This document shows, one piece after another, positions 35,869 to 44,968 of a stretch of 64,000 nt of DNA. The notes beneath the pieces are model-generated. The model ran no database searches, was not told where the DNA came from, and worked only from the letters and a program-made list of their open reading frames with translations. This DNA is from Lentzea guizhouensis (GTDB taxonomy: Bacteria; Actinomycetota; Actinomycetes; Mycobacteriales; Pseudonocardiaceae). The DNA is taken from assembly GCF_001701025.1 (NCBI RefSeq), contig NZ_CP016793.1:8432001-8496000 (forward strand), in the 5' to 3' direction. Made by a program: the position numbers and the translations under genes. The first letter of the stretch is position 1; the number at the start of each line of letters is the position of its first letter.

Positions 35869-37556
35869 GCGGTTCTGAGCCGGTGCAGCTGCAGGCCGAA
35901 CTGCAGCTCCAGGTCGTTCTCGGTGCGCCAGTCCACGCCGAGCACCTCGCTGACCCGGTCCAGCCGCTTGAGCAGCGTGTTCACGTGCACGTGCAACGCG
36001 CGCGCCGTCGCGGCAACGTTGGCGCGGTGGCCGTAGTAGACGCTCAAAGTTCCCACGAGGTCGGTACCACGCCGCCGGTCGTAGGCCACGAGCGGGCCGA
36101 TGGACGCGTCCAGGAACCGGTCGAGCTCGCGGACCCGGTCGGTGTCGAAGATCAACGCGTACAGGGCGTACCTGCCCGTGGTGGCGCCGACGTCGGTGTG
36201 CCCGAGCGCGCGCATGACCGAACCGCAGCGGCCGGCCAGCGAGAACGCGCGGGCCCAGTCGTGGTTGGCCGCCCGCTCCCCCACGACCGCGACCGGGCCG
36301 CCCAGCGCGCGCCGCAGCCGGCGGTGGACGTCCTGCACGGTCCGGTCGTCGTCGGTGCTGGGCACGATCATCGTGGCCCGGCCGAGGTGTTCGCCCGCCA
36401 GGCCGGAGCAAGTCCGCGCGATGTCGTGCAGGTGCCGCACGAGATCGGTCGACGAGGACGCCGGTGAGTCCGCGACGAGGACCAGGTTCAGCCGGTCGGC
36501 GTCGATGCCGCGGGTCCTGGTGCGGGTGCGCTGGGAGGGGCTGATGCCGGGGCTGCCGACCATGAGCTCGGTGAGCAGCTCGCCGCTCAGCCGCTCGCTG
36601 GCCTCGGCGACGGCCCGTTCCTTGAGGATCAGCAACCCGAGGATGTGCGTGGCGCGTTCGAGCGTGCGCAGGTCCATGTCGTCCGAGACCCGTTGCCCGG
36701 CACCGGCTTCCCTGGTCCACGCCAGCGCGCCGAGGTGGCTGTCGCCCGCCTGGATCGGGGCGACGCTGCACGCGACCCCGTTCTCGACCGTCGTCGTGAC
36801 CCGGCCGGAACGGTTCCCCACGACATCCAGCACCTCGACCTCGCCACCCAGCTGCTCGGCGAGGCGGCGCGCGACGTCGTCCGGTGTGCCGCCTTCCAGC
36901 ACAACTCCGGTCAGCGCCTCGTGGATCTCCTGGGCGCGTTCGACGACGGTGACGTGCTCCTCGATCTTGCGGTAGGCGACCTGCAGCTCCTGCAAGGCCT
37001 TCCGGCTCTTCTCGTACAGGCGGGCGTTGTCGAGCGCCACCGCCGCGTGGTCGGCGAACGCACTGAGCAACGCGATCTCACCCGCGTCGAACGAGCGCTC
37101 CGAGCGGTACGCGGCGAACAGCGCGCCCACCACCTCGTCCCTGATCACCAGCGGCACGCCGAGCAGCGCCACGAGGTCCTCGGTGCCGACCAGGCGGTCG
37201 AAGCCCGCGTCGTGGTCGATGAGCGTCGAGGCGGCGTAGTTGCGCACCCAGTGCGGGCGCCGGGTGGCCAGCACCTTGCCGCCCAGCCCCACCCCGGACG
37301 GGATGGTGGCGCTGAGGAACGCCGCCGAGATCGTGCCCTCCGCCGCCCGCGCCGACAGCCTGCCGTCGGCGACCAGCGAGAGGTAGGTGAAGTCCGTCCC
37401 CATCAGGTCGTGGGCGTGCCGGACGATCGACTGCAGCACGTCGTCGAGCCCGCCCAGCGCCGTGAGCGACTTCGCCGTCGCGTACAACGACGCCAGCTCG
37501 CGCTGTCGGCGGACGAGGGCGTGCGCCTCGGTGTCGTCACTCGGGTCGATGGCCAC
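35865..37556 (-). CDS. GAF-domain regulator with PucR-type C-terminal helix-turn-helix
   Basis: A 563-residue transcription regulator. A GAF domain (about 25-175, LDDVLQSIVRHAHDLMGTDFTYLSLVADG) is followed by a coiled linker, a CdaR-like GGDEF-related region (about 300-480) and the PucR helix-turn-helix (about 495-555, GTLSVYYGHRANVAATARALHVHVNTLLKRLDRV). Proteins of this plan usually activate the divergent catabolic gene, here the MHS transporter-tannase pair. GTG 37556 is chosen because GGAGG lies eight bases ahead; the frame is open to an ATG at 37637 but that stretch is poor in conserved sequence. The GAF domain probably binds an aromatic or other small ligand. Confidence 0.9.
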   Translation of the reverse strand: MAIDPSDDTEAHALVRRQRELASLYATAKSLTALGGLDDVLQSIVRHAHDLMGTDFTYLSLVADGRLSARAAEGTISAAFLSATIPSGVGLGGKVLATRRPHWVRNYAASTLIDHDAGFDRLVGTEDLVALLGVPLVIRDEVVGALFAAYRSERSFDAGEIALLSAFADHAAVALDNARLYEKSRKALQELQVAYRKIEEHVTVVERAQEIHEALTGVVLEGGTPDDVARRLAEQLGGEVEVLDVVGNRSGRVTTTVENGVACSVAPIQAGDSHLGALAWTREAGAGQRVSDDMDLRTLERATHILGLLILKERAVAEASERLSGELLTELMVGSPGISPSQRTRTRTRGIDADRLNLVLVADSPASSSTDLVRHLHDIARTCSGLAGEHLGRATMIVPSTDDDRTVQDVHRRLRRALGGPVAVVGERAANHDWARAFSLAGRCGSVMRALGHTDVGATTGRYALYALIFDTDRVRELDRFLDASIGPLVAYDRRRGTDLVGTLSVYYGHRANVAATARALHVHVNTLLKRLDRVSEVLGVDWRTENDLELQFGLQLHRLRTA

Positions 37557-37700
37557 GGAGTCATCCTCCCTCACCGGCGGGTGGGCGAAAGGTCCACCGA
37601 ACCAGCGCGAGGGGTGTGTGATCCAGACCTCAGCCACGTGGTGTCCCCGCCCTAGGCTTGGCCGTCATCACCTGCCGGTTCATCGACGAAGGCGGCATGT

Positions 37701-39080
37701 ATGGCAACCCCTCTGGCCCAGCCCGACGAGCAGTCCGACACCGCTTCGTCCCCCACCCGGCGCCGCGGTTTCCGCAAGCTGCTGACCGTGGGGCTGATCG
37801 GCAGCTCGATCGAGTGGTACGACTTCTTCCTCTACGGCACCGCGGCCGCGCTGGTGTTCCCCAAGGTCTTCTTCCCGCAGTCCTCGGCGCTGACCGGGAC
37901 GCTGCTCGCGTTCAGCACGTTCTGGGCCGGGTTCGTGGCGCGGCCGGTCGGCGGCGTGCTCGCCGGGCACTTCGGTGACAAGTACGGGCGCAAGCCGGTC
38001 GTGGTCACGTGCCTCGCGCTGATGGGAGCGGCGACGTTCCTGATCGGCTGCCTGCCGACCGCGTCGGCCGTCGGGCCGCTGGCGCCGATCCTGCTGGTGA
38101 CGCTGCGGTTCCTGCAGGGGCTCGCGGCAGGTGGCCAGTGGGGCGGGATCATGTTGCTGCTCACCGAGTCCGCGAGCCCGAAACGACGCGGGTTCGCCGG
38201 GACGTTCGGTCAGACCAGCGTCTTCGTCGCGGTGATCATCTCGAACCTGATCTTCGTGGCCGCCAGCGGCCTGATGCCGGACGACGCGTTCCTCAGCTGG
38301 GGCTGGCGAATTCCGTTCCTGGTCAGCATCGTGATGTTCGCGGTGGTGCTCTACATCCAGTCCAAGGTGGAGGACACCCCGGAGTTCCGCGAGCTGCAGA
38401 AGGAAGTCGCACGGCCGGAGCGCGCGGTCGTCAAGGCGCCGCTCGCGACCGTGATCCGCGAGAAGTGGGGCACGATCCTGCTCGCCTGCGGCATCCTGTC
38501 GGCCACCAACAGCCTCTTCTACGTCAGCATCGCCGGTCTGTTGAACTACGGCACGACCTCGCTCAAGCTCGACCGCGACGGTGTGCTCGCCGTGGTGCTG
38601 CTCGGCTCCGTGGCCATGCTCGCGGTCCTGCCGTGGGCCGGGCACGTGTCCGACCGGATCGGCCGCCGGCCGTTGATCCTCATCGGCGGCCTGGGCGTCG
38701 CGGTGTGGGGCTTCCCGTACTTCGGGCTCGTCAACACCGCGTCGCTGCCGCTGATCTTCGTCGCCGTGGTCGTCGGCTTCACGTTCCAGTGCCTCACCTA
38801 CGGCCCGATCGCGAGCTTCCTCGGCGAGCTGTTCGCTCCCAACGTCCGCTACTCCGGCGCGTCGCTGTCCTACCAGCTCTCCGCGATCATCATCAGCGGT
38901 GGCACGCCGTTCCTGATGACCGCGTTGATCGCGGAGACCGGCAGCACGATCCCGGTCGCCGCCTACATCACGCTCATGGGGCTGATCACGTTCGTCAGCG
39001 CGTGGTTCCTGCCGGAGACGAACCCGGCCGAGGTCCGCGCGGATCCGCAGGCCGTTCCCGGCACCCACCTCTACCGCTGA
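37701..39080 (+). CDS. MFS transporter, metabolite:H+ symporter (MHS) family
   Basis: A 459-residue twelve-helix permease. The MHS signature IGSSIEWYDFFLYGTAAALVFPKVFFP opens helix 1, and the loop 2-3 motif GHFGDKYGRKPVVV is complete, as is its second copy GHVSDRIGRRPLILIG. The family imports shikimate, proline betaine, citrate, alpha-ketoglutarate and aromatic acids. It stands 13 bp before the tannase/feruloyl esterase gene with GGAGG between, so both are one operon: the esterase would release aromatic acid outside and this permease would take it up. It diverges from the GAF-PucR regulator. Confidence 0.94.
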   Translation: MATPLAQPDEQSDTASSPTRRRGFRKLLTVGLIGSSIEWYDFFLYGTAAALVFPKVFFPQSSALTGTLLAFSTFWAGFVARPVGGVLAGHFGDKYGRKPVVVTCLALMGAATFLIGCLPTASAVGPLAPILLVTLRFLQGLAAGGQWGGIMLLLTESASPKRRGFAGTFGQTSVFVAVIISNLIFVAASGLMPDDAFLSWGWRIPFLVSIVMFAVVLYIQSKVEDTPEFRELQKEVARPERAVVKAPLATVIREKWGTILLACGILSATNSLFYVSIAGLLNYGTTSLKLDRDGVLAVVLLGSVAMLAVLPWAGHVSDRIGRRPLILIGGLGVAVWGFPYFGLVNTASLPLIFVAVVVGFTFQCLTYGPIASFLGELFAPNVRYSGASLSYQLSAIIISGGTPFLMTALIAETGSTIPVAAYITLMGLITFVSAWFLPETNPAEVRADPQAVPGTHLYR

Positions 39081-39093
39081 CAGGAGGCCGCAG

Positions 39094-40716
39094 ATGAAGT
39101 CACGCAGACTCGCCCTGGTCGCGATCCTGTTGCCGGGCCTGACCTTCCGCGCCGCCACACCCGCCGACGCGTCCGCTCCCGCCTGCGCTGAGCTGAACCA
39201 CCTGAAGATCCCCGCCTCGGTGATCAGCCTGCCGACGCGCGGTGGTGTCGTCACGGCGGCCGCGGTCACCTCGGCTGTCGTCAGTGGACAGACGGTCGAG
39301 TACTGCCAGGTCGACGCGGACCTGTATCCGGTCGACCGGTCGGCGCCCTCGATCAAGACGCGGGTGGCGTTGCCGGAGGGCTGGAACCGCAAGGCGTTGA
39401 TGTTCGGTGGTGGCGGGTACAACGGAACCATCCCGGCGCTGACGGGAAACGTGCCGTTCGCCGCCGCGGACGCGTTGGCGCCGTTGGCCCGCCGGTACGT
39501 GACGTTCGCCAGCGACTCGGGGCACCAGCAGGGCGCGGGTGCCGTGCCGTCGCTGGACGGGTCGTTCGGCGCCAACGACGAGGCGCTGCGGAACTTCGCC
39601 GCCGGTGACGCGCTGAAGAAGACGCACGACGCGAGCCTGTTCCTCGTCCGGCGCGTTTATGGGCGCAACCCGGCTGAGACCTACTTCGCCGGTGGCTCGA
39701 CCGGTGGCCGGGAAGCCCTCGTGGTGGCCCAGCGGTGGCCGCGCACGTTCGACGGCGTGATCTCGGCGTACCCGGCGTGGAACAACCTCGCCGAGGCGCT
39801 GTACCTCGGGCACCTGACGCAGGTCCTGGCCAAGCCGGGGGCGTTTCCTCCGCCGGTCAAGCAGTCCTTGTTGTACGACAGCGCTGTTGCTGCCTGTGAC
39901 GGTCTGGACGGCGTGGTGGACGGGGTCGTCTCCAACGAGCGGGGCTGCCGCTTCGACCCGCGCGTGCTGCGGTGTCCCGACGGTGCCGACACCGGTCCCG
40001 GTTGCCTGTCAGACGCCCAGATCGGTGCTGTGACGGCGATGTCGACGCCGTTCCGGTGGCCGTACCGGGTCGCCAGCGGGGAGACCGAGTACCCCGGCTT
40101 CCCGTTCCTGTCGGGCGGGGACATGCGGACGCCGTTCCTCGGGTTCGGCACGACCCCGCCGGCCAACCCGATGCCGGCCACCAGCGGCTACGGGATGCAG
40201 TACTGGGACCAGTGGGTGAAGCACTTCCTGACCCGCGACCCGTCGTACAACCCGCTCGCCCTCGACCCGCGGCGGCCGGGCAGGTGGCTCGACCGGATCA
40301 GCCACCTGTCGACGATTCAGGACCGCAACAACGTCGACCTGAGCCCGTTCGCACGCTCCGGCGGCAAGCTCCTGCTGTTGCACGGCGCGGCGGACGAGCT
40401 GGTGTCGCACCGCTCGACGAACGAGTACTACGACCGGGTGCGCTCCCTGCTGGGTCCGGGGCTGACCGAGGAGTTCCTCCGGTACTACCTCGTTCCCGGC
40501 GCCAACCACGCGAACTTCGGCGCGCCGGCGTTCGCCGCCGGGTGGGACTCGCTGACCGCGCTCGAACGCTGGGTCGAAAGTGGACGGTCGCCTCACAAAC
40601 CGGTCGTGACCGACCTGACCCACGACCGGACCCGTCCGCTGTGCGAGTACCCGACCTGGCCCCGGTACCGCGCCGGCGACCCGGACGACGCTTCGAGCTT
40701 CGCCTGCACGCGTTAG
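39094..40716 (+). CDS. Secreted tannase/feruloyl esterase family protein
   Basis: A 540-residue exported esterase. A signal peptide (about 1-27, ending PADASA) is followed by the tannase alpha/beta-hydrolase with nucleophile Ser in FAGGSTGGREALVVAQ, acid in LHGAADELVSHRSTNEYY and His in VPGANHANFG. The Cys-rich calcium-binding lid typical of the family is present (ACDGLDGVVDGVVSNERGC). Known members release ferulic or gallic acid from plant esters or degrade aromatic polyester intermediates. It is cotranscribed with the MHS permease. Its stop overlaps that of the convergent LysR gene by 4 bp. Confidence 0.92.
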   Translation: MKSRRLALVAILLPGLTFRAATPADASAPACAELNHLKIPASVISLPTRGGVVTAAAVTSAVVSGQTVEYCQVDADLYPVDRSAPSIKTRVALPEGWNRKALMFGGGGYNGTIPALTGNVPFAAADALAPLARRYVTFASDSGHQQGAGAVPSLDGSFGANDEALRNFAAGDALKKTHDASLFLVRRVYGRNPAETYFAGGSTGGREALVVAQRWPRTFDGVISAYPAWNNLAEALYLGHLTQVLAKPGAFPPPVKQSLLYDSAVAACDGLDGVVDGVVSNERGCRFDPRVLRCPDGADTGPGCLSDAQIGAVTAMSTPFRWPYRVASGETEYPGFPFLSGGDMRTPFLGFGTTPPANPMPATSGYGMQYWDQWVKHFLTRDPSYNPLALDPRRPGRWLDRISHLSTIQDRNNVDLSPFARSGGKLLLLHGAADELVSHRSTNEYYDRVRSLLGPGLTEEFLRYYLVPGANHANFGAPAFAAGWDSLTALERWVESGRSPHKPVVTDLTHDRTRPLCEYPTWPRYRAGDPDDASSFACTR

Positions 40717-41600
40717 TCCCGGAAGATCTCGTGCACGACGGCGATCAGCGCCCTGGCCGCGGCGGTCGGGGCGCGGTCGGCCGGCCGGGCCAGCCCGATC
40801 GGCCAGCACAGGTCGGCGCCGGTCACCTTGAGCGTGGACACGCCCTGTGCGTCGCCGAGGATGTAGCTGGGCAGCAACGCGATGCCGAGGCCGTGCCGCA
40901 CGTAGTCGACACCGGTGAAGATGTCCGACATCTCCAGGGTGACCCGGCGCGGCACGGCCGCGGCGGCGAACGCCCGGTCGGCCACGGCCCGGTTGCCGTA
41001 GCCCAGCGGTGAGTCGATGAAGTCCAGCCCGGCGAGGTCGGAGATCGGGACCTCGTCCTCCGCCGCGAGCGGGTGGTCGAGCGGGACCACCAGGTCCATC
41101 ACCGAGTGGGCGAGCTCGTCGAGGACGATCCCGTCCGGCACCGGGCCCGGCAGCGACACGAAGGAGAGGTCGAGCCTGCGGTCCAGAAGCTGCTCGACCA
41201 GCCCCTGCGAGCCGCCGGTCGCCGCTCTCGTGCGCACCAGCACGCCGGGGTGCCTGCGGTGGAACTCACCCAGCAGCGCCGGCAGGTCGATCAGGGTCAT
41301 CGCGGTCAGCGTGCCGATCCGGACCGAGCCGGTGACCACGCCCTCGACCTGCGCCACGGCGTTCCTGGCCTCGGTCGCGGCGTCCAGCACGGCCTGCGCC
41401 TTGGGCAGCAACGCCGCACCGGCGTCGGTCAGCAGCACCCGCTTGGAGTTGCGGTCGAGCAGCACCGCTCCGAGCTCGCGTTCGAGGGTCTTGATCGCCG
41501 CCGACACCGCCGACTGCACCACGTGCACGCGCGCCGCCGCGCGGGTGAAGTTCCCCTCCTCCGCAACCGCCACGAAGTACTCCAGCTGGCGCAGGTCCAC
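40713..41600 (-). CDS. LysR family transcriptional regulator
   Basis: A complete 295-residue LysR protein: helix-turn-helix at about 3-62 (LRQLEYFVAVAEEGNFTRAA, VVQSAVSAAIKTLERELGA), then two effector-binding subdomains (about 90-290). It diverges from the MFS gene at 41684; the 83-bp gap contains GTGATGATCAC and AGAAA/TTTCT half-sites (41616-41645) that could serve as its operator. Most likely it controls that exporter and itself. Its end overlaps the esterase gene, but regulation of the esterase is less likely. Confidence 0.94.
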   Translation of the reverse strand: MDLRQLEYFVAVAEEGNFTRAAARVHVVQSAVSAAIKTLERELGAVLLDRNSKRVLLTDAGAALLPKAQAVLDAATEARNAVAQVEGVVTGSVRIGTLTAMTLIDLPALLGEFHRRHPGVLVRTRAATGGSQGLVEQLLDRRLDLSFVSLPGPVPDGIVLDELAHSVMDLVVPLDHPLAAEDEVPISDLAGLDFIDSPLGYGNRAVADRAFAAAAVPRRVTLEMSDIFTGVDYVRHGLGIALLPSYILGDAQGVSTLKVTGADLCWPIGLARPADRAPTAAARALIAVVHEIFRD

Positions 41601-41683
41601 ACCAGCGAGTATCTCAGAAAGTGATGATCACGAGCATTTTCTTTCGTTGGACGTGATGGTTGCGTGGGCGCAAGCTCGAACGC

Positions 41684-42904
41684 ATGACGCTCACCCTCCC
41701 CCGACCGACCACCGGCCTGCGCCACGGCACCGGTTTCTGGGTCGTCGCGGGCACCTTCCTCACCGCGATGGCCTATTCCACCGTGCCGTCGCCGCTGTTC
41801 CCGCTCTACATGGCCCGCGAGGGTTTCTCGACGTTCGCCGTGACCGTCGTCTTCGCCGCGTTCGCGATCGGCGTGGTGATCAGCCTCGTGCTGGCCGGTC
41901 ACGTCTCGGACTGGGCCGGCCGCAAGACGATCCTCCTCCCCGCACTCGGCCTGGAGCTCGTCTCCGCCGTGCTGTTCCTGAGCAGCACCGCCCTCCCGGT
42001 CCTGGTCATCGCCCGCGTCGTCAACGGCCTGGGGGTCGGCATGATCGCCGCCACCGCCACGGCCTACCTCGCCGACCTGCACACCCGCCACCGCCCGGAC
42101 GCCTCCCCGCACCGCTTCGAGGTCGTCTCGACCGCCGCGAACATCGGCGGCCTCGGCGTCGGCGCCCTGGTCGCCGGAGTCCTCGCCCAGTACGTCGGCG
42201 CCCCCCTGCGCACGCCCTACGCGGTGCTCGCCGTGCTCCTCGTGATCAGCATCGTGCTCGTGGCCCTGACCCCGGAAACCGTCACCCGGCGCCCGGTCCC
42301 CTACCGCCCACAGCGGATCAGCACCGACCACGGTCCCGGCTACCTCGTCGCCTGCCTGGGCGCGTTCGCCTCGTTCGCGGTCTTCGGCGTCTTCACCTCG
42401 GTCTCCCCCGGCTTCGTGGCGGGCGAACTGCACCACCCGTCCCGCACCCTGGCCGGCGTGGTGGTGTTCACCGTGTTCGGTGGCGCCGCGCTGGCCCAGA
42501 CCGTGACGTCAGGCCTGTCGCTGGGCACGCGCCGGGCGCTCGGCCTCGGCGCGCAGGCGCTCGGCGTTCTTCTCGTGGTCGCCGGGATGTACCTGACGAG
42601 CTTCCCGGCGTTCCTGGTGGGCGGCGCGGTCGCCGGGGTGGGCGCGGGCGTGCAGTTCAAGGCGTCGGTCGGAGCGGTGGCGTCGATGGCCGCGCCTGCG
42701 CGTCGTGGTGAGGCGCTGGCCGGGCTGTTCCTGATCGCCTACCTCGGGATGATCGCGGCGTCGTTGTCGATCGGGCTGGCGACCCGGTACCTGGCGCCGA
42801 CGACGGTGATGGCGTGGTTCGCGGTGGTGCTGCTGGTGCTGTCGGGCGCGGTCGCGGCGATGGGATCAGCGAACACCAGGGTCGTCAGTCGACGTGCACG
42901 GTGA
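41684..42904 (+). CDS. MFS transporter, drug-efflux type
   Basis: A 406-residue permease with twelve hydrophobic segments. Helix 1 begins FWVVAGTFLTAMAYSTVPSP, and the loop 2-3 motif is GHVSDWAGRKTILLPALG, an intact motif A. The motif pattern and size fit the multidrug or sugar-efflux-like branch of the superfamily rather than the MHS branch at 37701. It diverges from the LysR regulator, suggesting induction by the transported compound. The 3' end overlaps the convergent DUF1963-like gene by 20 bp. Confidence 0.92.
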   Translation: MTLTLPRPTTGLRHGTGFWVVAGTFLTAMAYSTVPSPLFPLYMAREGFSTFAVTVVFAAFAIGVVISLVLAGHVSDWAGRKTILLPALGLELVSAVLFLSSTALPVLVIARVVNGLGVGMIAATATAYLADLHTRHRPDASPHRFEVVSTAANIGGLGVGALVAGVLAQYVGAPLRTPYAVLAVLLVISIVLVALTPETVTRRPVPYRPQRISTDHGPGYLVACLGAFASFAVFGVFTSVSPGFVAGELHHPSRTLAGVVVFTVFGGAALAQTVTSGLSLGTRRALGLGAQALGVLLVVAGMYLTSFPAFLVGGAVAGVGAGVQFKASVGAVASMAAPARRGEALAGLFLIAYLGMIAASLSIGLATRYLAPTTVMAWFAVVLLVLSGAVAAMGSANTRVVSRRAR

Positions 42905-43541
42905 CCGGGTGCCGGACGTCCTGCGGGCAGGTGAACACGTTGAGGTTCCCCTCCCGCCCGAACACCCACTCGACGTCGTCGCCCGACGGTTCGTGCGTCG
43001 CCAGCGACAACGTCTGCCGCTGGACCGCACCGCAGTCCGTACACCGGAACTCCACCGGCTCGCTCTGCCACCAGGCGGTCCAGCCGCCGATCTTGGTGCC
43101 ACCGGAGACCTTGTCCGGGTGCTCGGCGTACCTGATGGGCTCCAGCACGTTGACCGTCGGGACGTAGAGCTCCTCCTGCACCGCGGGCTCCGGCTCCTCC
43201 TCGATCAGCTCGACCACCGTCGTGGAGTCGCGCCACACGAGCCGCACGTCCGGCCCGTAGGCGTGCGGCAGCTCGTGGTACACGGTGCAGAGGAACACCT
43301 GGAGCACGTCGGTGCCGTCGGGGAACGGCAGCTCCGGGAAGTCGCGCCGGTACAGCTGCACCGCGCCGACGAACGGCAGCTCGCCGGGCGCGCCGTCGTG
43401 GGTGGTGCCGTCGCACACCGGCCAGGGCTCGTCGATCGGCCACAGCACCGGGCCGCCGATGTGGCTGTCGGCGTCCGTCGGGTCGCCTTCCAGCGGGTTC
43501 AGCAGCACAGCGGGACGCGCGTGCTCATCCTTGATCGACAC
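42885..43541 (-). CDS. DUF1963-like protein with C-terminal Cys pairs
   Basis: About 218 residues from GTG 43541. The middle resembles the YwqG/DUF1963 fold (VGAVQLYRRDFPELPFPDGT, VLQVFLCTVYHE). Near the C terminus RCTDCG and TCPQD hold three Cys residues that may bind zinc. The frame is open farther upstream to 43787, but that part runs against the lipoprotein gene and is not protein-like. Function unknown; such proteins occur widely in actinomycetes, often near contact-dependent or stress genes, though nothing here proves that. It diverges from the lipoprotein gene at 43612. Confidence 0.75.
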   Translation of the reverse strand: MSIKDEHARPAVLLNPLEGDPTDADSHIGGPVLWPIDEPWPVCDGTTHDGAPGELPFVGAVQLYRRDFPELPFPDGTDVLQVFLCTVYHELPHAYGPDVRLVWRDSTTVVELIEEEPEPAVQEELYVPTVNVLEPIRYAEHPDKVSGGTKIGGWTAWWQSEPVEFRCTDCGAVQRQTLSLATHEPSGDDVEWVFGREGNLNVFTCPQDVRHPVTVHVD

Positions 43542-43611
43542 AACCGGCAGGCTAGCGGCCGCGCGTGCCGGGCGGGGTAACAACAGCGCGGCCTGCACCG
43601 ACTCCGCAGGC

Positions 43612-44088
43612 ATGAGGTTCTTGATCACACCCGCGCTGCTCGCCGTCCTGCTGGCGGGCTGCTCGTCGGAGATCACCGGGTCCGGGTCCGGTTCGAGCAC
43701 CGTCACGCCCACCTCCGAGGCGACCGAGCAGACCAGTGAGCAGCCGACGCCGACCATCACCTCGACCGGTGGCGTCACCGCGCTCAACGGGGTGCCCGTC
43801 GAGCACTACGCGGCCATGCCCTCGCAGTACTGCGACCAGCCCTTCGTCGGCGCGCTCGGCAAGCCGATGCTGGCCGTCGTGGTCGAGACCCCCTCGGGGC
43901 GGCTGAACTGCGACCAGGCGGGAGCCGTGCTGTTCGACTACTACGCCGAACGCCGTGAGCCCAAGACCGGTCTGCCGCCCGTGCAGATCGGGACGATGTC
44001 GTGCAACCAGGTCGCCGAGGGCATGATGCCCCAGGTCATGTGCGCCGACGCGGAGAACGTCATCTACTCGATGTGGCCCCAAACCTGA
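43612..44088 (+). CDS. Lipoprotein of unknown function
   Basis: A 158-residue predicted lipoprotein. Signal peptide FLITPALLAVLLAGCSSE has a perfect lipobox with Cys18. A Ser/Thr/Gly/Glu-rich linker (about 20-55) leads to a globular domain (about 58-158) with four Cys residues in a regular spacing (QYCDQPF, RLNCDQAG, TMSCNQVA, QVMCADAE), likely two disulfides; this pattern recalls secreted domains of actinomycete unknown-function proteins. No catalytic motif is seen. It ends 20 bp before the convergent siderophore-interacting gene. Confidence 0.85.
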   Translation: MRFLITPALLAVLLAGCSSEITGSGSGSSTVTPTSEATEQTSEQPTPTITSTGGVTALNGVPVEHYAAMPSQYCDQPFVGALGKPMLAVVVETPSGRLNCDQAGAVLFDYYAERREPKTGLPPVQIGTMSCNQVAEGMMPQVMCADAENVIYSMWPQT

Positions 44089-44107
44089 CTCGCCGCACCT
44101 GACCGGG

Positions 44108-44932
44108 TCACTCCCGCGCCGCGCCCACCCGCCAGTAGCCGCTGAACATGATCGCCTTGCGGTCGACGCCCCGGTCCTTCGTCAGGTGCCGCCGCACGCC
44201 GGTCGCCAGTCCCGACTCACCGCACGCCCACGCGTAGTCCACAGAGGACGGCGCAGCCTCCTGGATCGCCGCCAGGACAGCGGTTCCCGGCGGCTGCTCG
44301 CCGCGGAACACCCACCGGACCTCACCGGGCAGCGGCACCTGGAACGACTCGTCGGGCACCTCGACGAACACGTGCACGGACCGTTGCCCGGCCTCCAGGA
44401 TCGCGGCCAGGGCGGGCAGCGCCGTCTCGTCGGCGGCGAGCAGGACCGTGTCACCGACCGGCCGGTACGCCGAGCCGCCCGCGCGGAAGCCCGCCGTGCT
44501 CCCGACCTCGGCCCGGCGGGCCCAGCGCGTGCCGGGCCCCGCGTCGCCGTGCACCACGAAGTCGACGTCGATCTCGCCGGCCTTGGGCCGGTGCGCGCGG
44601 ACCGTGTACCAGCGCAGGTCGGGGCGGACGTCCTCGGGCATGTTCCGCAGCGAGGTGCGGACGTTGATCCGGTCGTCCGGAGGCATGACGAGCTCGCGGT
44701 CTTCGGCCATGAGCAGGCCGAAGTACTCGTCGGGGCCCGTCACCGCGTACGACCCGAACTCGGGCGCGTGGAACGTGATCCGGCGCATGTGCGGGGTCAG
44801 CTCGGCCACGGCGCTGACGGTCATGACGAACTGCTCGAAGACATCGCGGCGGTTCGCCGGGGCCATCATCATCTCGGCGACCTTGGTGGCGGCCTTGAGC
44901 CCGATGCGTTCGAGTGCGGAGTAGCGCGGCAT
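44108..44932 (-). CDS. Siderophore-interacting protein (ViuB/YqjH family ferric reductase)
   Basis: A 274-residue flavoprotein that reduces ferric siderophores in the cytoplasm to free the iron. The FAD-binding barrel (about 28-140) has RRITFHAPEF and RWYTVRAHRPKAGEIDVDFVVHG, the SIP signature RxYTxR being clear as WYTVR; the NAD(P)H-binding C-terminal domain (about 150-270) has LLAADETALPALAAIL and AWACGESGLATGVRRHL. An iron box lies just upstream, so the gene should be repressed by DtxR/IdeR when iron is ample. ATG 44932 is chosen; GTG 44941 is a weaker alternative. Confidence 0.94.
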   Translation of the reverse strand: MPRYSALERIGLKAATKVAEMMMAPANRRDVFEQFVMTVSAVAELTPHMRRITFHAPEFGSYAVTGPDEYFGLLMAEDRELVMPPDDRINVRTSLRNMPEDVRPDLRWYTVRAHRPKAGEIDVDFVVHGDAGPGTRWARRAEVGSTAGFRAGGSAYRPVGDTVLLAADETALPALAAILEAGQRSVHVFVEVPDESFQVPLPGEVRWVFRGEQPPGTAVLAAIQEAAPSSVDYAWACGESGLATGVRRHLTKDRGVDRKAIMFSGYWRVGAARE

Positions 44933-44949
44933 GCCGAGCACCCTACATT

Positions 44950-44968
44950 TTTGGTTAGGCTTACCTAA
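44950..44968 (-). promoter_or_regulatory. Iron box (DtxR/IdeR operator)
   Basis: TTTGGTTAGGCTTACCTAA matches the DtxR/IdeR consensus TTAGGTTAGGCTAACCTAA at 17 of 19 positions. It stands 17 bp upstream of the siderophore-interacting gene start. Its right edge overlaps the stop codon of the MerR gene (44965-44967), so bound repressor would also sit on the end of that gene. Confidence 0.88.
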
